DNA of 64,000 nucleotides from Casuarina equisetifolia (taxonomy: Eukaryota; Streptophyta; Magnoliopsida; Fagales; Casuarinaceae): assembly GCA_028551475.1 (NCBI GenBank), contig CM052355.1, forward strand, positions 30,097,580 through 30,161,579. Direction: 5' to 3'. Under the pieces are notes generated by a model that searched no databases, was not told the origin of the DNA, and worked only from the letters and a program-made list of their open reading frames with translations. The position numbers and the translations under genes are program-made. Shown in pieces: positions 22,840 to 34,281 of the stretch (within the stretch, counting starts at the first letter, position 1; each line of letters opens with the position of its first letter).

Positions 22840-23020
22840 AGTTAGGGAAGTGGGGAAGAAGAAGTGTTAAGGTAATTTTGTCAAATATGCCTTTATTCAC
22901 TAATAAATGTTGCTAGAAGGCCTATAAGAATAGTACGAAAGAGGCAAAACAAAAAAGAACATTTATTGTCTAAACGTGTGCATGCAACCATCATAGGACA
23001 TGGAGAAAAAGAATAGAAAA
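22840..23020 (+). repeat. outlying copy of array module D
   Basis: GGGAAGTGGGGAAGAAGAAG, then TTTTGTCAAATATGC, GCCTATAAGAATAGTACG and GAGGCAAAACAAAA follow the module D text. The match to 20840-21020 continues past the array edge (AACGTGTGCATGCAACCAT against AGCGTGTGAGTGGAACCAT), so D extends further than in the internal copies. Confidence 0.8.
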
Positions 23021-24399
23021 AGAAGAAAATATTAGGATCATCTATTGAAAGAGTGAGATGGTTATTATGTGATGACAAGGCTAGTTTATTCCTTTTTTAG
23101 GCACTGCCTTTCCTCCTCCCCCTTGCAAAGTTGTATGAAACTTTCATGTTGTCCAATACAAAAGCATTCAAAGGGGAAGAGGTACTTAAAATATAAGTTA
23201 GTCATTTTGCTCTTAATAGTTAGAGAACTTTGTGTGTTATAGCTAAAGTTTTCAATTTTATGGATTTAGCTTTTAAGAGATTATTTGACTAAAACTTAAA
23301 GAACTTATAAAAAAAACTAGTGTTTGTCTTCAAATTGCAGTCAATTTTTTGTTATATAAAGATAGGTAAGCATATGGAGAACCCTTAGCCTACCCTTTGA
23401 TGACAACAAGGTTCCTCCAGCCTAACTTGAATTCTAGTTATTTTGAGGTTAACCTTGTTAGAAAAAGATTCATTAGTTTATTTAATGTGGTTAATTTTTT
23501 TATTGTACTCCTTCCATGCCAAATTAAATTTCTTTCTCTTTTCATTATTTCCAAAGTAAGTTTTCACTTTTTGAAAGTTGAGGCAATCATTTGATAATAT
23601 TTCCATATTACCCTTTTTTTTATTTCAAAGAAAAGGTCATTAAAAATCATGCCCACCTGTATTTCAAAGGTTCTTTGAACTTGAAACAAAACATAAATAA
23701 GAACAATAGAGACTTTGTATATCATAAATGTTTTAAATACATGATTCTCTTGTATCACATATTACTTGATTATGCCAATGACTTCTTGGCATGAACAACA
23801 TCTACATACACGTTAGTTGCACTATTCAACTTGAAATAGGAAATTCAATCAATAAATTATTTATGTAAGATGTGGAAACTTAGATACTAAGGTATTCATA
23901 AAGTTTTCATTTTTGGAGTATAACTTGGATTGGCTAGTTTTTGCGCCTTCTTTGTTGTGAGATTTGATTTATAATTTTCAACTAGTCCTGCCTTAAAACA
24001 TTAGTCAGCCTTTTATGTATCTTGACATTTGTTACCATCTTAACTTCTCTTCTTAGATATATATATATATATATATATCTAACTTGCACAAAAACTATAT
24101 TGTTGCTATGATTTGTGAGTCAAAACATTCATAGTGGTTCCAATGAATTCCTTAGGGATTTGACAAAAACTTAGGCTGTGGTATGTTAAGAAAATTTATA
24201 ACTAGTAGGTACGGCTTGTGCTGTTATGTTGTCGGTGATGCAATCATGATGGCTACTATGGTGTTGGTGCATTGAAAGGTAAAAGAGGAAAAACCTTAGG
24301 ATATGGTATTGTCATTTTTGGATAGGCATCTAAATTTTGTCACTTCATTGTGCAATCATGTTTGGTGGATACTATATCTTGTTTATTCGTTTCTAGAAA
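23021..24399. other. AT-rich spacer with an (AT)n microsatellite
   Basis: No coding motif seen. A perfect AT dinucleotide run lies at about 24057-24080. Confidence 0.5.
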
Positions 24400-24480
24400 G
24401 TCATTAAGACCCCAAAACCATGAATCAATGTTGAAAAATTGAGAAGTTGGAATGAGAAGATTGAAATTTATAAGTACCCC
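24400..24480 (+). pseudogene. possible left piece of the TSR2-like relic
   Basis: The text reads NHES..., and in the neighbouring frame VEKLRSW. This resembles the part of TSR2 proteins just before their acidic stretch (…S.EKLR…). It ends in ACCCC, the duplicated target of the copia insertion. Frames are broken and the match is short, so this assignment leans on the clear C-terminal piece at 29605. Confidence 0.35.
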
Positions 24481-24831
24481 TATTAGAAAATTAGAGAAAT
24501 CAAACAGGATCGATCAGAGAAGATCGTCGATTAAGAGGTAAGATCAAAACCCTAATTCTGTGAAATTTCTAGTGATAATTTTATTAGAAATTGAATTATT
24601 TAAATACACGATTACATACAGAATATAAACAAAAAATCATTTACACTTAAAATCGAATCAAAGATCTTTACAAAATTACAAGATCTGAAAAGGAAGGTTT
24701 TCCGACGACGAGTGGCAAGTGAGTCAGCTATGCTCGATCGCGTGCAAGAGCGAAGCGCAAGTGGCTAACATGGCACTAACATGGCACTAACATGGACACT
24801 GACGTGGCTGCTAACATGGATTGTTCCAACA
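24481..24831 (-). repeat. 3' LTR of the minus-strand copia element
   Basis: It aligns end to end with 29244-29599, with differences at roughly one position in ten by eye. On its own strand it begins TGTTGGAACAATCC after a polypurine tract and ends next to ACCCC. Its outer terminus is TA where the partner LTR has CA/TG, a mutated end. Confidence 0.95.
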
Positions 24832-27800
24832 TCCCCCAGCAAGCTGAAGGGGCAATATGGACGGTCACCTTGGAGCGAATAAGCTTAAAGCGAGCAGAGG
24901 AGAGCTCTTGGTGAAGATGTCAGTAGGTTGATCAATGGTGGAAATGAATTGGATGAAGAGTTGTCGCCGAGCAAGGTGTTCTCGAACAAAGTAAAAGTCA
25001 ATCTCAATGTGCTTGGTCCGAGCATGGAAGACAGGATTGGCAGTCAAATACAGAGCAGACACGTTGTCACATCAGAAAGTGGTGGTTAGGGGGGAAGTGC
25101 CCTGAGATCGTGGAGAAGGTACTCAATCCACATGAGTTCTGCAATGGTGTCAGCAAGAGATTTGTACTCTGCTTTAGTGCTGGATCTAGCAACGATGTGT
25201 TGTTTGCGAGAACTCTAGGAGATGAGATTGCAGCCAAGAAAGATGTAGAAGCCACCCATGGACTGACGATCAACCCGGTCACCATCCCAACCAGCATTAG
25301 AGAAGGCATGAAGTGAGGTGGCGGGGCTGCGAGTCAAGAGAAGACCTAAGTGAAGAGTGGTAATTAAGTAGCGAAGAATGTGTTTCACCACTTGCCAATG
25401 AGCAGTGGTAGGACAATGAAGAAACTGATAGGCAGTGTTGACAGAATAGGCAATATCGAGCCGAATGAGGGTGAGATACTATAGAGCACCCATAATACTG
25501 TGATACTGGATGGGATCAGGGAGCGGATCCCCTAAGTGGACCGATAAGGGTTCATCAATGGAGCACAAAATGGAGATGGCCTTGGTGTCTTGCATCTTGG
25601 CACGAGTCAGGATGTCCAATGTAAAGTTGGCCTAATAGAGAATAAGGCCACTTGGAGTAGGTTGAACTTCAATGCCTTAAAAATAGTGGATAGGGCCTAA
25701 ATCCTTAAGAGCAAACTAATGATGGAGGGCCTGAAGGAGAACAAAGAAGGGAGCCTACGAAGACCCAGTGAGAATAATATCATCCACATAAACAAGTAGG
25801 ACGAGACTATACCGTGGAGTGTGGAGTGTGAACAAAGAGGTGTCTGACAGAGAGATAACAAATCCAAGTGAGACCAAGAAGGAGCTCAAACGCTGGTACC
25901 ACTCACGGGGTGTCTGCTTGAGGCCATAAAAAAAGCGGTAGAGTCTGCAAACATGTAAGGATGCTTAGGATCTCTGAAGCCTTGGGGTTGTGTCATGTAG
26001 ATGACCTCAAATAAATGCCCATGAAGAAAGGCATTAGAAACATCTAGTTGGCAAATGGACCAACCGCAAGAGTAGGTGAGTGTGAGGACGGTGCAGACAG
26101 TGACCGGCTTCGCGATGGGGCTGAAGGTCTCAGTGTAGTCAATCCCTTCTTGTTGATGAAATCCTTTAGCCATGAGGCGAGCCTTGTACATTCAAGGGAA
26201 CCGTCAAACTTGAGCTTGACCTTATAGATCCATTTGCAGCCAATGGGTTTCACACCAAGAGAAGGAGGAAACAAGACTTAAGTGCCATTCCGAAGAAGGG
26301 TAGTGTACTCAGCAACCATAGCATCACGCCAATGAACCTCCCGAATAGCCTGAGTGTGTCAGGTAGGTTCAGGGTAGGATGGGGTAGTGGCAAGGAGGGC
26401 AACTATATGGTCACAGATGAAGTGATGGTGAAGGATAGTGCCATCCTACAGGAAAGTCATTGGGCAAGAGGGCTAGGGGGGAGGGTCAGGGGGTCCAAAG
26501 GAGGGAGGAGATGCCAGAGGAAAAGCTGGAGGTGGTGAGGTATCACTAGGAGAGGGAGGCTCATAAGGACCGGGGGGGAGTGAAGGTAGAGGGACCACAA
26601 GTATAGGAGGGGGTGAAGGGGAGCCTAGTGGTGAATGGGGATGGAGGATATCTAATGATAAGGAAAGTCCTCCTCGTGGAACATAGCATCAGCAGTAATG
26701 TAGGTGCGATGCGTGATAGGACAGTAGCAGCGGTAACTACGGTGGCCCAAAGAGTAGCCAAGAAAGATACAGGCACGAGAGCGAGGAGCAAGTTTGTGGG
26801 GAGCATAAGGACGGAGATAGGGAAAGACCGCACAACCAAAGACACAGAGATGTGTGAGATCGGGGGCGTGGTGAAACAAAGTTTGCCACAAGGAGAGATT
26901 ATGAAGGACCGGGGTGGGGAGATGGTTGATGAGAAAGACAACGGTTTCAAAGGCAAAGTCCCAAAAATATAAGGGAACAACAGCCTGAGTCATAAGTGTG
27001 AGACCGATCTCAACAATATGATAGTGTCTGCATTTAGCCACACCATTTTGAAAGGGGGAGTAGAGGCAAGAGACACGCTAGTGAATATCGACAAATTGGA
27101 GATAAGTATGAAAAGACTCAAAAAGGAACTCAGAAGCCCCATCACATTGGATGGCTTGGAGACGACATTGGAGTTGATTTTCAACAAACTTGTGAAAAAT
27201 AGTGAATATTTGAAAAAATTGAGAGTGGGTGTGAAAAGAGTAAAGCCATGTAAAACAAGAGAAATCGTTAATAAAACAGACATAAAATTTATTTTTATTG
27301 GAAGATTCAATGGGTGAAGGGCCCTAAATGTCAAAATGAACTAGTTGTAAAGGATGACTCGATCTAGACTGGGTAGGCGGATGGGGATGACAATGGCTCT
27401 TACTAAGAGCACATGCCTTACATGGGGGATATGAAAGGGAATTATAAGGAATATGACTAAACTGAAGTAGACGAACTAAAATTGGTGGAGACGAATGACC
27501 CAAGCGATGGTGCCAGAGAAGGAGTGGACTGGAGCGGGACGCCAAAAACGCACGAGGAGACACGTCAGAAGATTCAAGACGGTAGAGTCCACAATCAAGT
27601 GTTCCGTGGAGGATAATCTAGTTTGTGAGATAAGAAATTGCCTAAAAATGAGTGGCAGAAAAAATGAAATAGAAGTTATTGTCTAACGTGAATTGAGAAA
27701 CGGATAAAAGATTTTTGGAAATTGAGGGGACAACTAAAACATTGCGTAAGTGAAAGGAAGGAGTGTGAAGGTTACCTATGTGAGTGATGGGAAGGGAAAC

Positions 27801-28310
27801 ACCATCACCTACGTGAATTGTTGAGTGCCAAAGTAAGGAGTGACACCAGAGAGGGCAACCGTGAAGTCCGTGACATGATGGAAGGCCCCCGAGTCAAAAT
27901 GCTAGAAGGTTGCATCTAGGGAGGAAGGTGGGGGATTGGGGGGGCCATAGTGGGAAAGGGGAGGCAGAAGTTAAGTGTAATGGGCTTGAGGTGGACAATA
28001 TGTGAGAGAGGAGTTGGGGTAGGAAATGTGGGCCTAGGGATTTGGTGGGCCGTGGGTGGTGGGTGGGCTAAATGCTAGGTTACACCACTCACGGCAATTA
28101 GACACATGATGGCCGAACCTATGGCATAAGTGGTAGTAGGGCCCATTGCGGCGATGGCCCTGGGAATTATTATGGGAGGACCAGGAGCTATTTGGTGGGC
28201 TAGGGAAAAGCCCGTCTGAATTGGGCTGGGCTACAGAGAAAGCGAGTTGGTGTGAGCCTGTGCGTATGCTTGGGCCTGAGCTAGAGTCGGCTCGACTTGA
28301 GAAAGTCGAG

Positions 28311-28471
28311 CCCAAGTGCGCGTGACCCCCGAACGGGTCCACAGTCGCATGGCCCGCGGCTGGCCCGAGCTCACATGATCCGCGAGCGGGCTTGAGTTCG
28401 CATGGCCCACTAACTGACCCAAGGTCACTTGGCCCACAGACTGGCTCAAGTTTGCGTGACCCGCAAGCAAA
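28311..28471 (-). repeat. 27-bp minisatellite inside copia gag, about six units
   Basis: Units at 28311-28337, 28338-28363 (26 bp), 28364-28390, 28391-28417, 28418-28444 and 28445-28471 share a CxxxxxTxxCxTGxCCCxC core. On the minus strand they encode nine-residue repeats such as LVGHANSSP and SVGQVTLGQ, located between the capsid-like region and the zinc knuckle. Confidence 0.85.
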
Positions 28472-29243
28472 CCTAGGAACGCTGCATAGGCAACAAGGGC
28501 GATCTGGGTGGCATTCTGGCCGGTGGAACGCCCTTCCTGGGTTAAAATTAGGCCATGAATGGCCTTACGGGTGAGGTTCTAGGTTTGTTGCAAAACGAAG
28601 ACCGACATCACGAGGCTGTCGTATTCGTCATTGAGGCCATGGAAGACGTGAGTGAAATACTCATTGTCAGAGATCTGACCTCCTATGGCGGCTAATTGGT
28701 CCAAAATTTCCTTCACATCATGAAGGAATTCAATCACAATGCGAGATCCGCAGCTGATGGTGTGGGGGTGGAGACGGAGAGCAGATGATCATGCGCTTGA
28801 CTAGGTCGTGTAGGAGCGTGTGAGATGCGTCCAAGTGGTGGTTGAGGACCAGATGTTGGTCAATTGCTTTACCACGGTGTTCGTGGAGGTGGCCAAGATC
28901 CATCTGAGAGTAACTTGATCGCGGAGAAGCCACGAGTGGTAGGCGGGGTTGGGTGATTTCGTCCCGTCAAGCCCAATGAGGGTTTCGGGCAGTGCAGGCT
29001 CATGACCGTCGAGGATTGGGAGGAGCTACTGGGAAATCAGAAACGGTAGGAGGTGCATCTTCTAGACGATGAAATTCATGCTATTGAAGCGCTCGGTGGC
29101 GATCGGAGCAAGCATCGTCGGCGAATGGGAAGCCGTTGGAACAGTGGGAAGAGAAGGATTAAGATTAGGTTTTGAAGAATCGGCCATGGAGAAGAAGGGG
29201 GTTTTCAGTATGGAGGCGTTGGCCGTGGGCTCTGTCGATACCA

Positions 29244-29599
29244 TGATAGAATTAGAGAAATTTGGCAGGATCGACTAGAGAAGATCATCGATTAAGAGGT
29301 AAGATCAAAACCCTAATTCTGTGAAATTTTATATGATAATTTTATAAGAAATTGAATCATTTAAATACACAATTACATATAGAATATAAACAAAAAATCA
29401 TTTACACTTAAAATCGAATCAAAGATCTTTACAAAATTACAAGATCTGAAAAAGGAAGGTTTTCTGGCAACAAGCAACGAGTGAGTCGGCTACACTCGAT
29501 CAGGTGCAAAAGCGAAGTGTGAGTGGCTGATGTGGCCCTAGGGCTGACGTGGCACTAACGTGGACACTGACGCGGCTGCTGACATGGATTGTTCTAACA
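29244..29599 (-). repeat. 5' LTR of the minus-strand copia element
   Basis: 356 bp with TG..CA ends, TGTTAGAACAATCC at its start and CTATCA before the primer-binding site. The R/U5 part carries an ACCCTAATTC-containing block shared with the other LTR. Confidence 0.96.
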
Positions 29600-29604
29600 A
29601 CCCC

Positions 29605-29886
29605 CATTTTCTACTCTATCAATCAAGTTAAGGAAGATGATGACAATGACAATGATGATAATAATGATGATAACAATGATGATGATTATGACAATAATGA
29701 CAACTATGGAGTTGAAGCAATTAAGAATGCCGATTCATCAAATATGATGCTTGATGCACTAGAGCCGCTATCAATTTGAGTCTGGTGGACATGCCAGTCA
29801 ATAATCCTCGCCCCAAGGAGGCAACAAAAGAAGAAGATGGATGGGTCCAAGTCGACCGCAGACGAAATAGGGGGAAAAGAAATTAG
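29605..29886 (+). pseudogene. pre-rRNA-processing protein TSR2-like, C-terminal fragment
   Basis: The sequence encodes an Asp/Asn-rich acidic run (INQVKEDDDNDNDD..., 29620-29710) and then, in a second frame, PVNNPRPKEATKEEDGWVQV followed by RRRNRGKRN and TAG at 29884-29886. The acidic tract followed by EDGW.(V/T)V..RR and a basic tail is the C-terminal signature of TSR2, the chaperone that escorts Rps26 in 40S ribosome maturation. The frame changes between about 29775 and 29795, and no N-terminal TSR2 domain exon is visible. The copia element sits directly upstream and its target duplication abuts this piece. I treat it as a relic. The Asp/Asn run could be mistaken for a simple GAT/AAT microsatellite. 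Confidence 0.65.
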
Positions 29887-31464
29887 GTCGAGTCTGTACT
29901 CTTTAAAACTTGTAAAGCTCGGGGGTAAGTACTAAAAAAGCATTAAGATTGAGGTACATAAAGAAAAGCAAAAAGGAAAAGAGAAAAAGGGTGAAGGAAA
30001 AAGGGATATGGCAGCATGGGACTCGGGTAGAAGACTCATTTTGATGTTTTCTAAATGTCATTTTCGAAAAGGAATATTTATTTTTTTTATTTTTTTAACA
30101 TCAATGAAATACATGCGTAATTTTTGCAATTCCTACCCAACACTTTCTGAACTTGTGGAGAGAAATCGACATTATTTCATTTGCAAATGTGCAAGTCTCA
30201 GCATCATCTTTCTTGAGCTTCTAATGTGATTCATGGCTGCATCCTTTGAGCTGCTAAGTTTAGGAGCCCTCTGCAAAGATTTACCTTCTCCTCCCTTATT
30301 AATATAATTATATTTAACAACAGCTTCTAATTATAAGTAAATCACATTTCCTACGCTTCCTCAACCAACTATTGTATACATTAGTAACTTAACTGTAGTA
30401 TCCTTCTACATTGGTCGTGGACATGGAGCAAGTCTAACAAATGGGGGGAAAAAAACTTGTCTTCATCGCTTTCCCCTTCTTTTGTAAATCCTCAGTGTTT
30501 TAAGGGAACTTAACAGCTCTTTCTTTTTTAGGCCTGGAAGGCGTGGCTATAAGTATAGGTGATTTGACTCAAAAGTTTTAATGAAGGTAGCTTACCAACT
30601 GATCTTTTATCTCTATATATTATAATGGTGAATTGTAAAACCTTTTTTTTTTTAACATTATGATTTTATGCTACTGGTGTAATCAAATATTCTATGAAAT
30701 CTGAGGCATATGTTAGGCTGATCGTGTTTCTTTATTTTGATGCTTTGTTTTCTAATTTAGTTTGTGCCTCTTCGATTGCCTTGATTGGATTGCTTTCAAA
30801 CCCAAATTACTTGGACTTTTTTTGGAATACTCAATCAAGTCAATTCAAGCATTGTGTACATTAGGGTTAAATTTACTATAGGGTGATATTCCATGCATTT
30901 CTTTTTTCTCATGGAAAGATAAATTGTATTAATAAATATTAAAATATAAAAGCATAGGGACATAACTTAGTATTATAGAATTCATTACATTTATAAAAAG
31001 ATAAAAGTCTAAAATCTTCAAATCTCACTCAAAATAACATTTTATTAAGAAAATTTTATATTTTTAAACAAAGAAGTTCTTCCTCATATTATTGTCCTTA
31101 CTTTTGCTAATAGAATAGAAATATCAGTTATTTTTCCTTGAAAACATATTTTATATCATTTAGCTTATATACAATAAATATAAGCTAAAAAGGATATTTT
31201 GAGAAGTTTAACAACTAAATCTCTTCTTTAATTACTTTAATTATCTACTGTAGTTCTTCATTTTATCCTTCAATGTCACCTTAAATTTCATTACCAGTGA
31301 GAATATTCTTTTAAATTATCCTTGTCTATGTACATTCAAAAAAAGAAATCACTCTTATTTTCTACATAAGATTGACAAAAATTACAAACAATTTGGTAAA
31401 CAAATAATTTGCCAAACTACTTTATGATCACAATATGCATCTATATCCCAAACATTATTTATAT
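29887..31464. other. AT-rich spacer, no gene recognised
   Basis: The beginning may be the 3' untranslated remnant of the TSR2-like gene. Beyond that I see only AT-rich DNA without coding motifs or RNA genes. Confidence 0.4.
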
Positions 31465-32085
31465 TACATAGATCACATTTTGTCACATTAGTCACAAAAC
31501 TACACTGGTTTTACAACACTAAAATAATTTTTTTAAAAAAATTGCTATTGTAGTTTATGTGGATTAGAAGGGGTAGTTGATAAAAAAAATTAAGTTTATT
31601 GAATTTATGTTGTGGTTGGTATTGATTTAATGAGATTTGATTAACTCACACGATAGAATTAGTTCCTACCATAGTTTAATTATTGTATTTTTGTTTGAGT
31701 AATAGCCATGGAATTGATATTATATCTTGTAAGTTATGCACCCATGGTGGTTGGGTGCTCTGGGTAGCAATTGTTTTAAAAGATAAGACTCTTACGCCGA
31801 CATCGGATGAGTGGAATGAGATAAGGCCCCATTATTGTGGGCCGCATTTGAGACCATTCGGCTATAGTTTTGTGAATTGATAAAGAATTTGTTAGCCCGT
31901 GGAAGGCAATCAATATGCATGATCCATCCAACTTTTGTGCAAGCCCATTGGCTTGAAACTTCATTAACTAAACGAGAATTTTTGGCTATTTTGATGTTTT
32001 TGCTATAGACTTCCTGATTGGTTGAAGGGACTTGTTTTCTATTTGAAATTGGATTAAAGTTTTCATGAGATTTGAGTAATATATA
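31465..32085 (+). repeat. dispersed repeat, copy 2
   Basis: This is the partner of 3225-3860 in opposite orientation. It starts TTTGTCACATTAGTCACAAA and ends near TTTTCATGAGATTTGAG. It shares the NSHGIDI..LCTHGG and LARGRQSICMIHPTFVQAHW reading with small changes. Homology spans the whole segment, so it is a real second copy. Confidence 0.75.
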
Positions 32086-33470
32086 ACATCAATGGTTTTA
32101 AGATATTCATTCTTCCTGCGCGTGGGAAAATATTTTTTATAAAAACTTTTGAGTAGGCATGTAAATATAGAGTCTAATATCATATAAAAAAATATTTTTA
32201 AAATTAACTTAAATAATGAGTACATATTCAAATAGAATTGAAGTAATATAATGTACTAGCTTATGTACCCTCCGTACGTTTTAAGAGCTCTTTTTGGTAT
32301 GGTTACCCAAATGACAATACAAGCATGAAAATTCTACTTCTCTTTTCTAGATAAGCAAAGTGATATAATGGCCGCAAAATTAGTGTTAGGAACAAGTTCA
32401 AAGAAAGTGTGGCTCAAAGCTTGACACTACTCTCAGTTGGATTGAGTCTTCTACAATTCTGTTACCTTGAATAATGTTAGATTAAAAATAATATCTCTTG
32501 CAGATTATTCATAATGCAACATAAGTTAGGATCAAGAACAAGTGTTTAATGTAGAAAATCGTATGCTGTGAAAATCTGTGAGCCGAAAGACAATTAATGA
32601 CTATTCTCATCTCTAGTTTCTGCTGTTGGTGTTCTTGGTTGAAATGATGAACAAGAAAAGGAATGCAGGCTGCCTTCAAGAATGGGTGATTCTAAGTGGC
32701 ATGGGAATTTGGGGCAGAATTTGTGGCACATTTCTTTGTTGTGTTTGTCGCCCATTATCTCTTTTTTTTTTCCTTTCTTTTCGTTCTTATTTTCCCCTCC
32801 ACCTAAAATAAGCAATGTCCGTGAGTTAACAGTGCCATCCTATATTAACATACGGACACCAAGGGATTAGTAGCTGCTTTAAGAATCAACCTTCTCAAAA
32901 TTAACAAGGAAACGATCCAGTCGTCTTCAACTCAGTATCCTTGTACAGATTATTTTTCCTTCAAACTTACATAGCACAATGTTTCTTAAGAGTTATGTCA
33001 CATTCAAGACTTTAGCTCTATTATGATATGCAAATAGTTGATTACCTGTTAGTTTAGTGAGGATTTAATAAAGTTTAGATTAAGAGAATTAAAAACTCTT
33101 AAGTTTGATATTTGGATATGTGAGTTTGATGCATGTGTAAAAAAATATAATTAAAAAAAGATATTGTCGAATGTGATGTATGCTCCAAAACAAGATATTA
33201 ATAATATATAGTACTTTTTTCAATAACAGTTTCAATATGTCTTGATTTTAAGCATAAGAAAACATGTCCAATGAATATTTAGTCTACAAATAACTAGTAT
33301 TATATTTGAAATTTGAGTTTTGATATCATATTATAAAAATTTATTTACTTTCAAAGTCGAAATGTACTTCAAACCAGGATATTATCGATAAAAACTTACC
33401 TTTTGTTCTTTTCTTTAGAAAAAAAAAAAAAAAGGAAGGCGTGCGTTTTGCGGCATCGCAGATAACTACA
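32086..33470. other. intergenic, upstream of the 34-40 kb gene
   Basis: No recognised gene. A T-rich run lies at about 32762-32775 and an A run at 33419-33434, just before the first transcribed exon of the next gene. Confidence 0.4.
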
Positions 33471-33474
33471 GAGA

Positions 33475-33675
33475 TACGACACCGCTTGTACGGGAACATA
33501 TCATGCGGCGTCGTTTCCATCGAAGACAGAGCTTGAGACGGTGAGATCGGAATTCGAAGTTCTGAGAGGAAATTGTGGAAATCGGCTCCGGAAGCCACCG
33601 GCCGGCGTCGTTTTCATCTCTGCGGATTTTAGATTCAATTTTCAGTTCTGCGAACTTCATCAAAATTACAAGCAG
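33475..33675 (+). other. probable 5' UTR exon of the unknown-function gene
   Basis: A GC-richer block ends in CAAGCAG followed by GTGCGTCAAACCCTAG at 33676, a good donor and the start of a T-rich intron. Acceptors at 34211-34214 (TCAG) and 34221-34229 (TTGCAG) precede the ATG at 34282. The transcription start is inferred, not seen. Confidence 0.5.
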
Positions 33676-34281
33676 GTGCGTCAAACCCTAGTTCCTTTCT
33701 TTTCTTTTACTTTTTTCCAGTTCACTATAATTTTCTCTGCAGAAGACTCAGCCTGAAATTTTTTCAGAATGATTTGTTTTATGAGCTCTCAATTTATGAA
33801 TGCGTGTGTTTCTCAGCTTGGATGTTACTGTTTCCTTTAGAAACTGATTGAGAGAAAGTTTGTTTACTCTGTTTCCGGTGTATTCCAAACCTTCTTTGCC
33901 TATTTTTAGTCGGTGAGAGGCTGGTAGTGTGTAGAGAAGTTGCTGCTTGTTATCCAATTTACGTAATTGTGATAATTTTTTTTTGTATCAACTTGCTCGC
34001 TGCAATTAAAAGATCTTGAACTTTCCTGAGAAGAAATTATTTGCATTTAGCACATTCTTGTTATCTAACTGTCCAGTCTAATTTGAACAAGTTAGCTACT
34101 GCTTAGGATTGGTTTATAGAAGAGTTTGAAGATTACATCTGTGCCTTTGCAGAGAGAGGAACTTTAGTTCTTTGCAAACATCAGTTCGTCCAATGCGTTG
34201 TCTCTAATTCTCAGGTGTCTATGTTGCAGTAGGGAGTTGAAATTTCAAAAAAGTCTGCTTGAACGTGTGTAGTAGCGTGTA

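Larger units (their letters stand above)
24481..29599 (-). mobile_element. Ty1/copia retrotransposon, full length but decayed
   Basis: On the minus strand the order is as follows. The 5' LTR is 29244-29599. A primer-binding-site-like TGGTATCGACAGAG follows immediately (compare TGGTATCAGAGC, initiator Met tRNA). Gag lies at about 29190-28060 and carries a degraded CCHC knuckle (LCHRFGHHVSNC) near 28090-28140. The protease DSGA box is near 27890, and the GAG-pre-integrase motif LLLWHHRLGHSS near 27500. Integrase spans about 27350-26650, and reverse transcriptase has YVDD at 25779-25790. RNase H ([13 protein letters not shown]) is at 25060-24865, followed by the GGGGGA polypurine tract (24832-24846) and the 3' LTR. 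The gene order is copia (integrase before RT). Many stops and frame changes make it non-autonomous. A perfect target duplication ACCCC lies at 24476-24480 and 29600-29604. Both LTRs and the duplication show it inserted once and has not recombined. Confidence 0.96.

Noticed and set aside
29630-29710. GAT/AAT-rich stretch as a plain microsatellite
   Set aside because: It reads as the acidic Asp/Asn tract directly before a TSR2-type C-terminus, so I interpret it as part of that relic.
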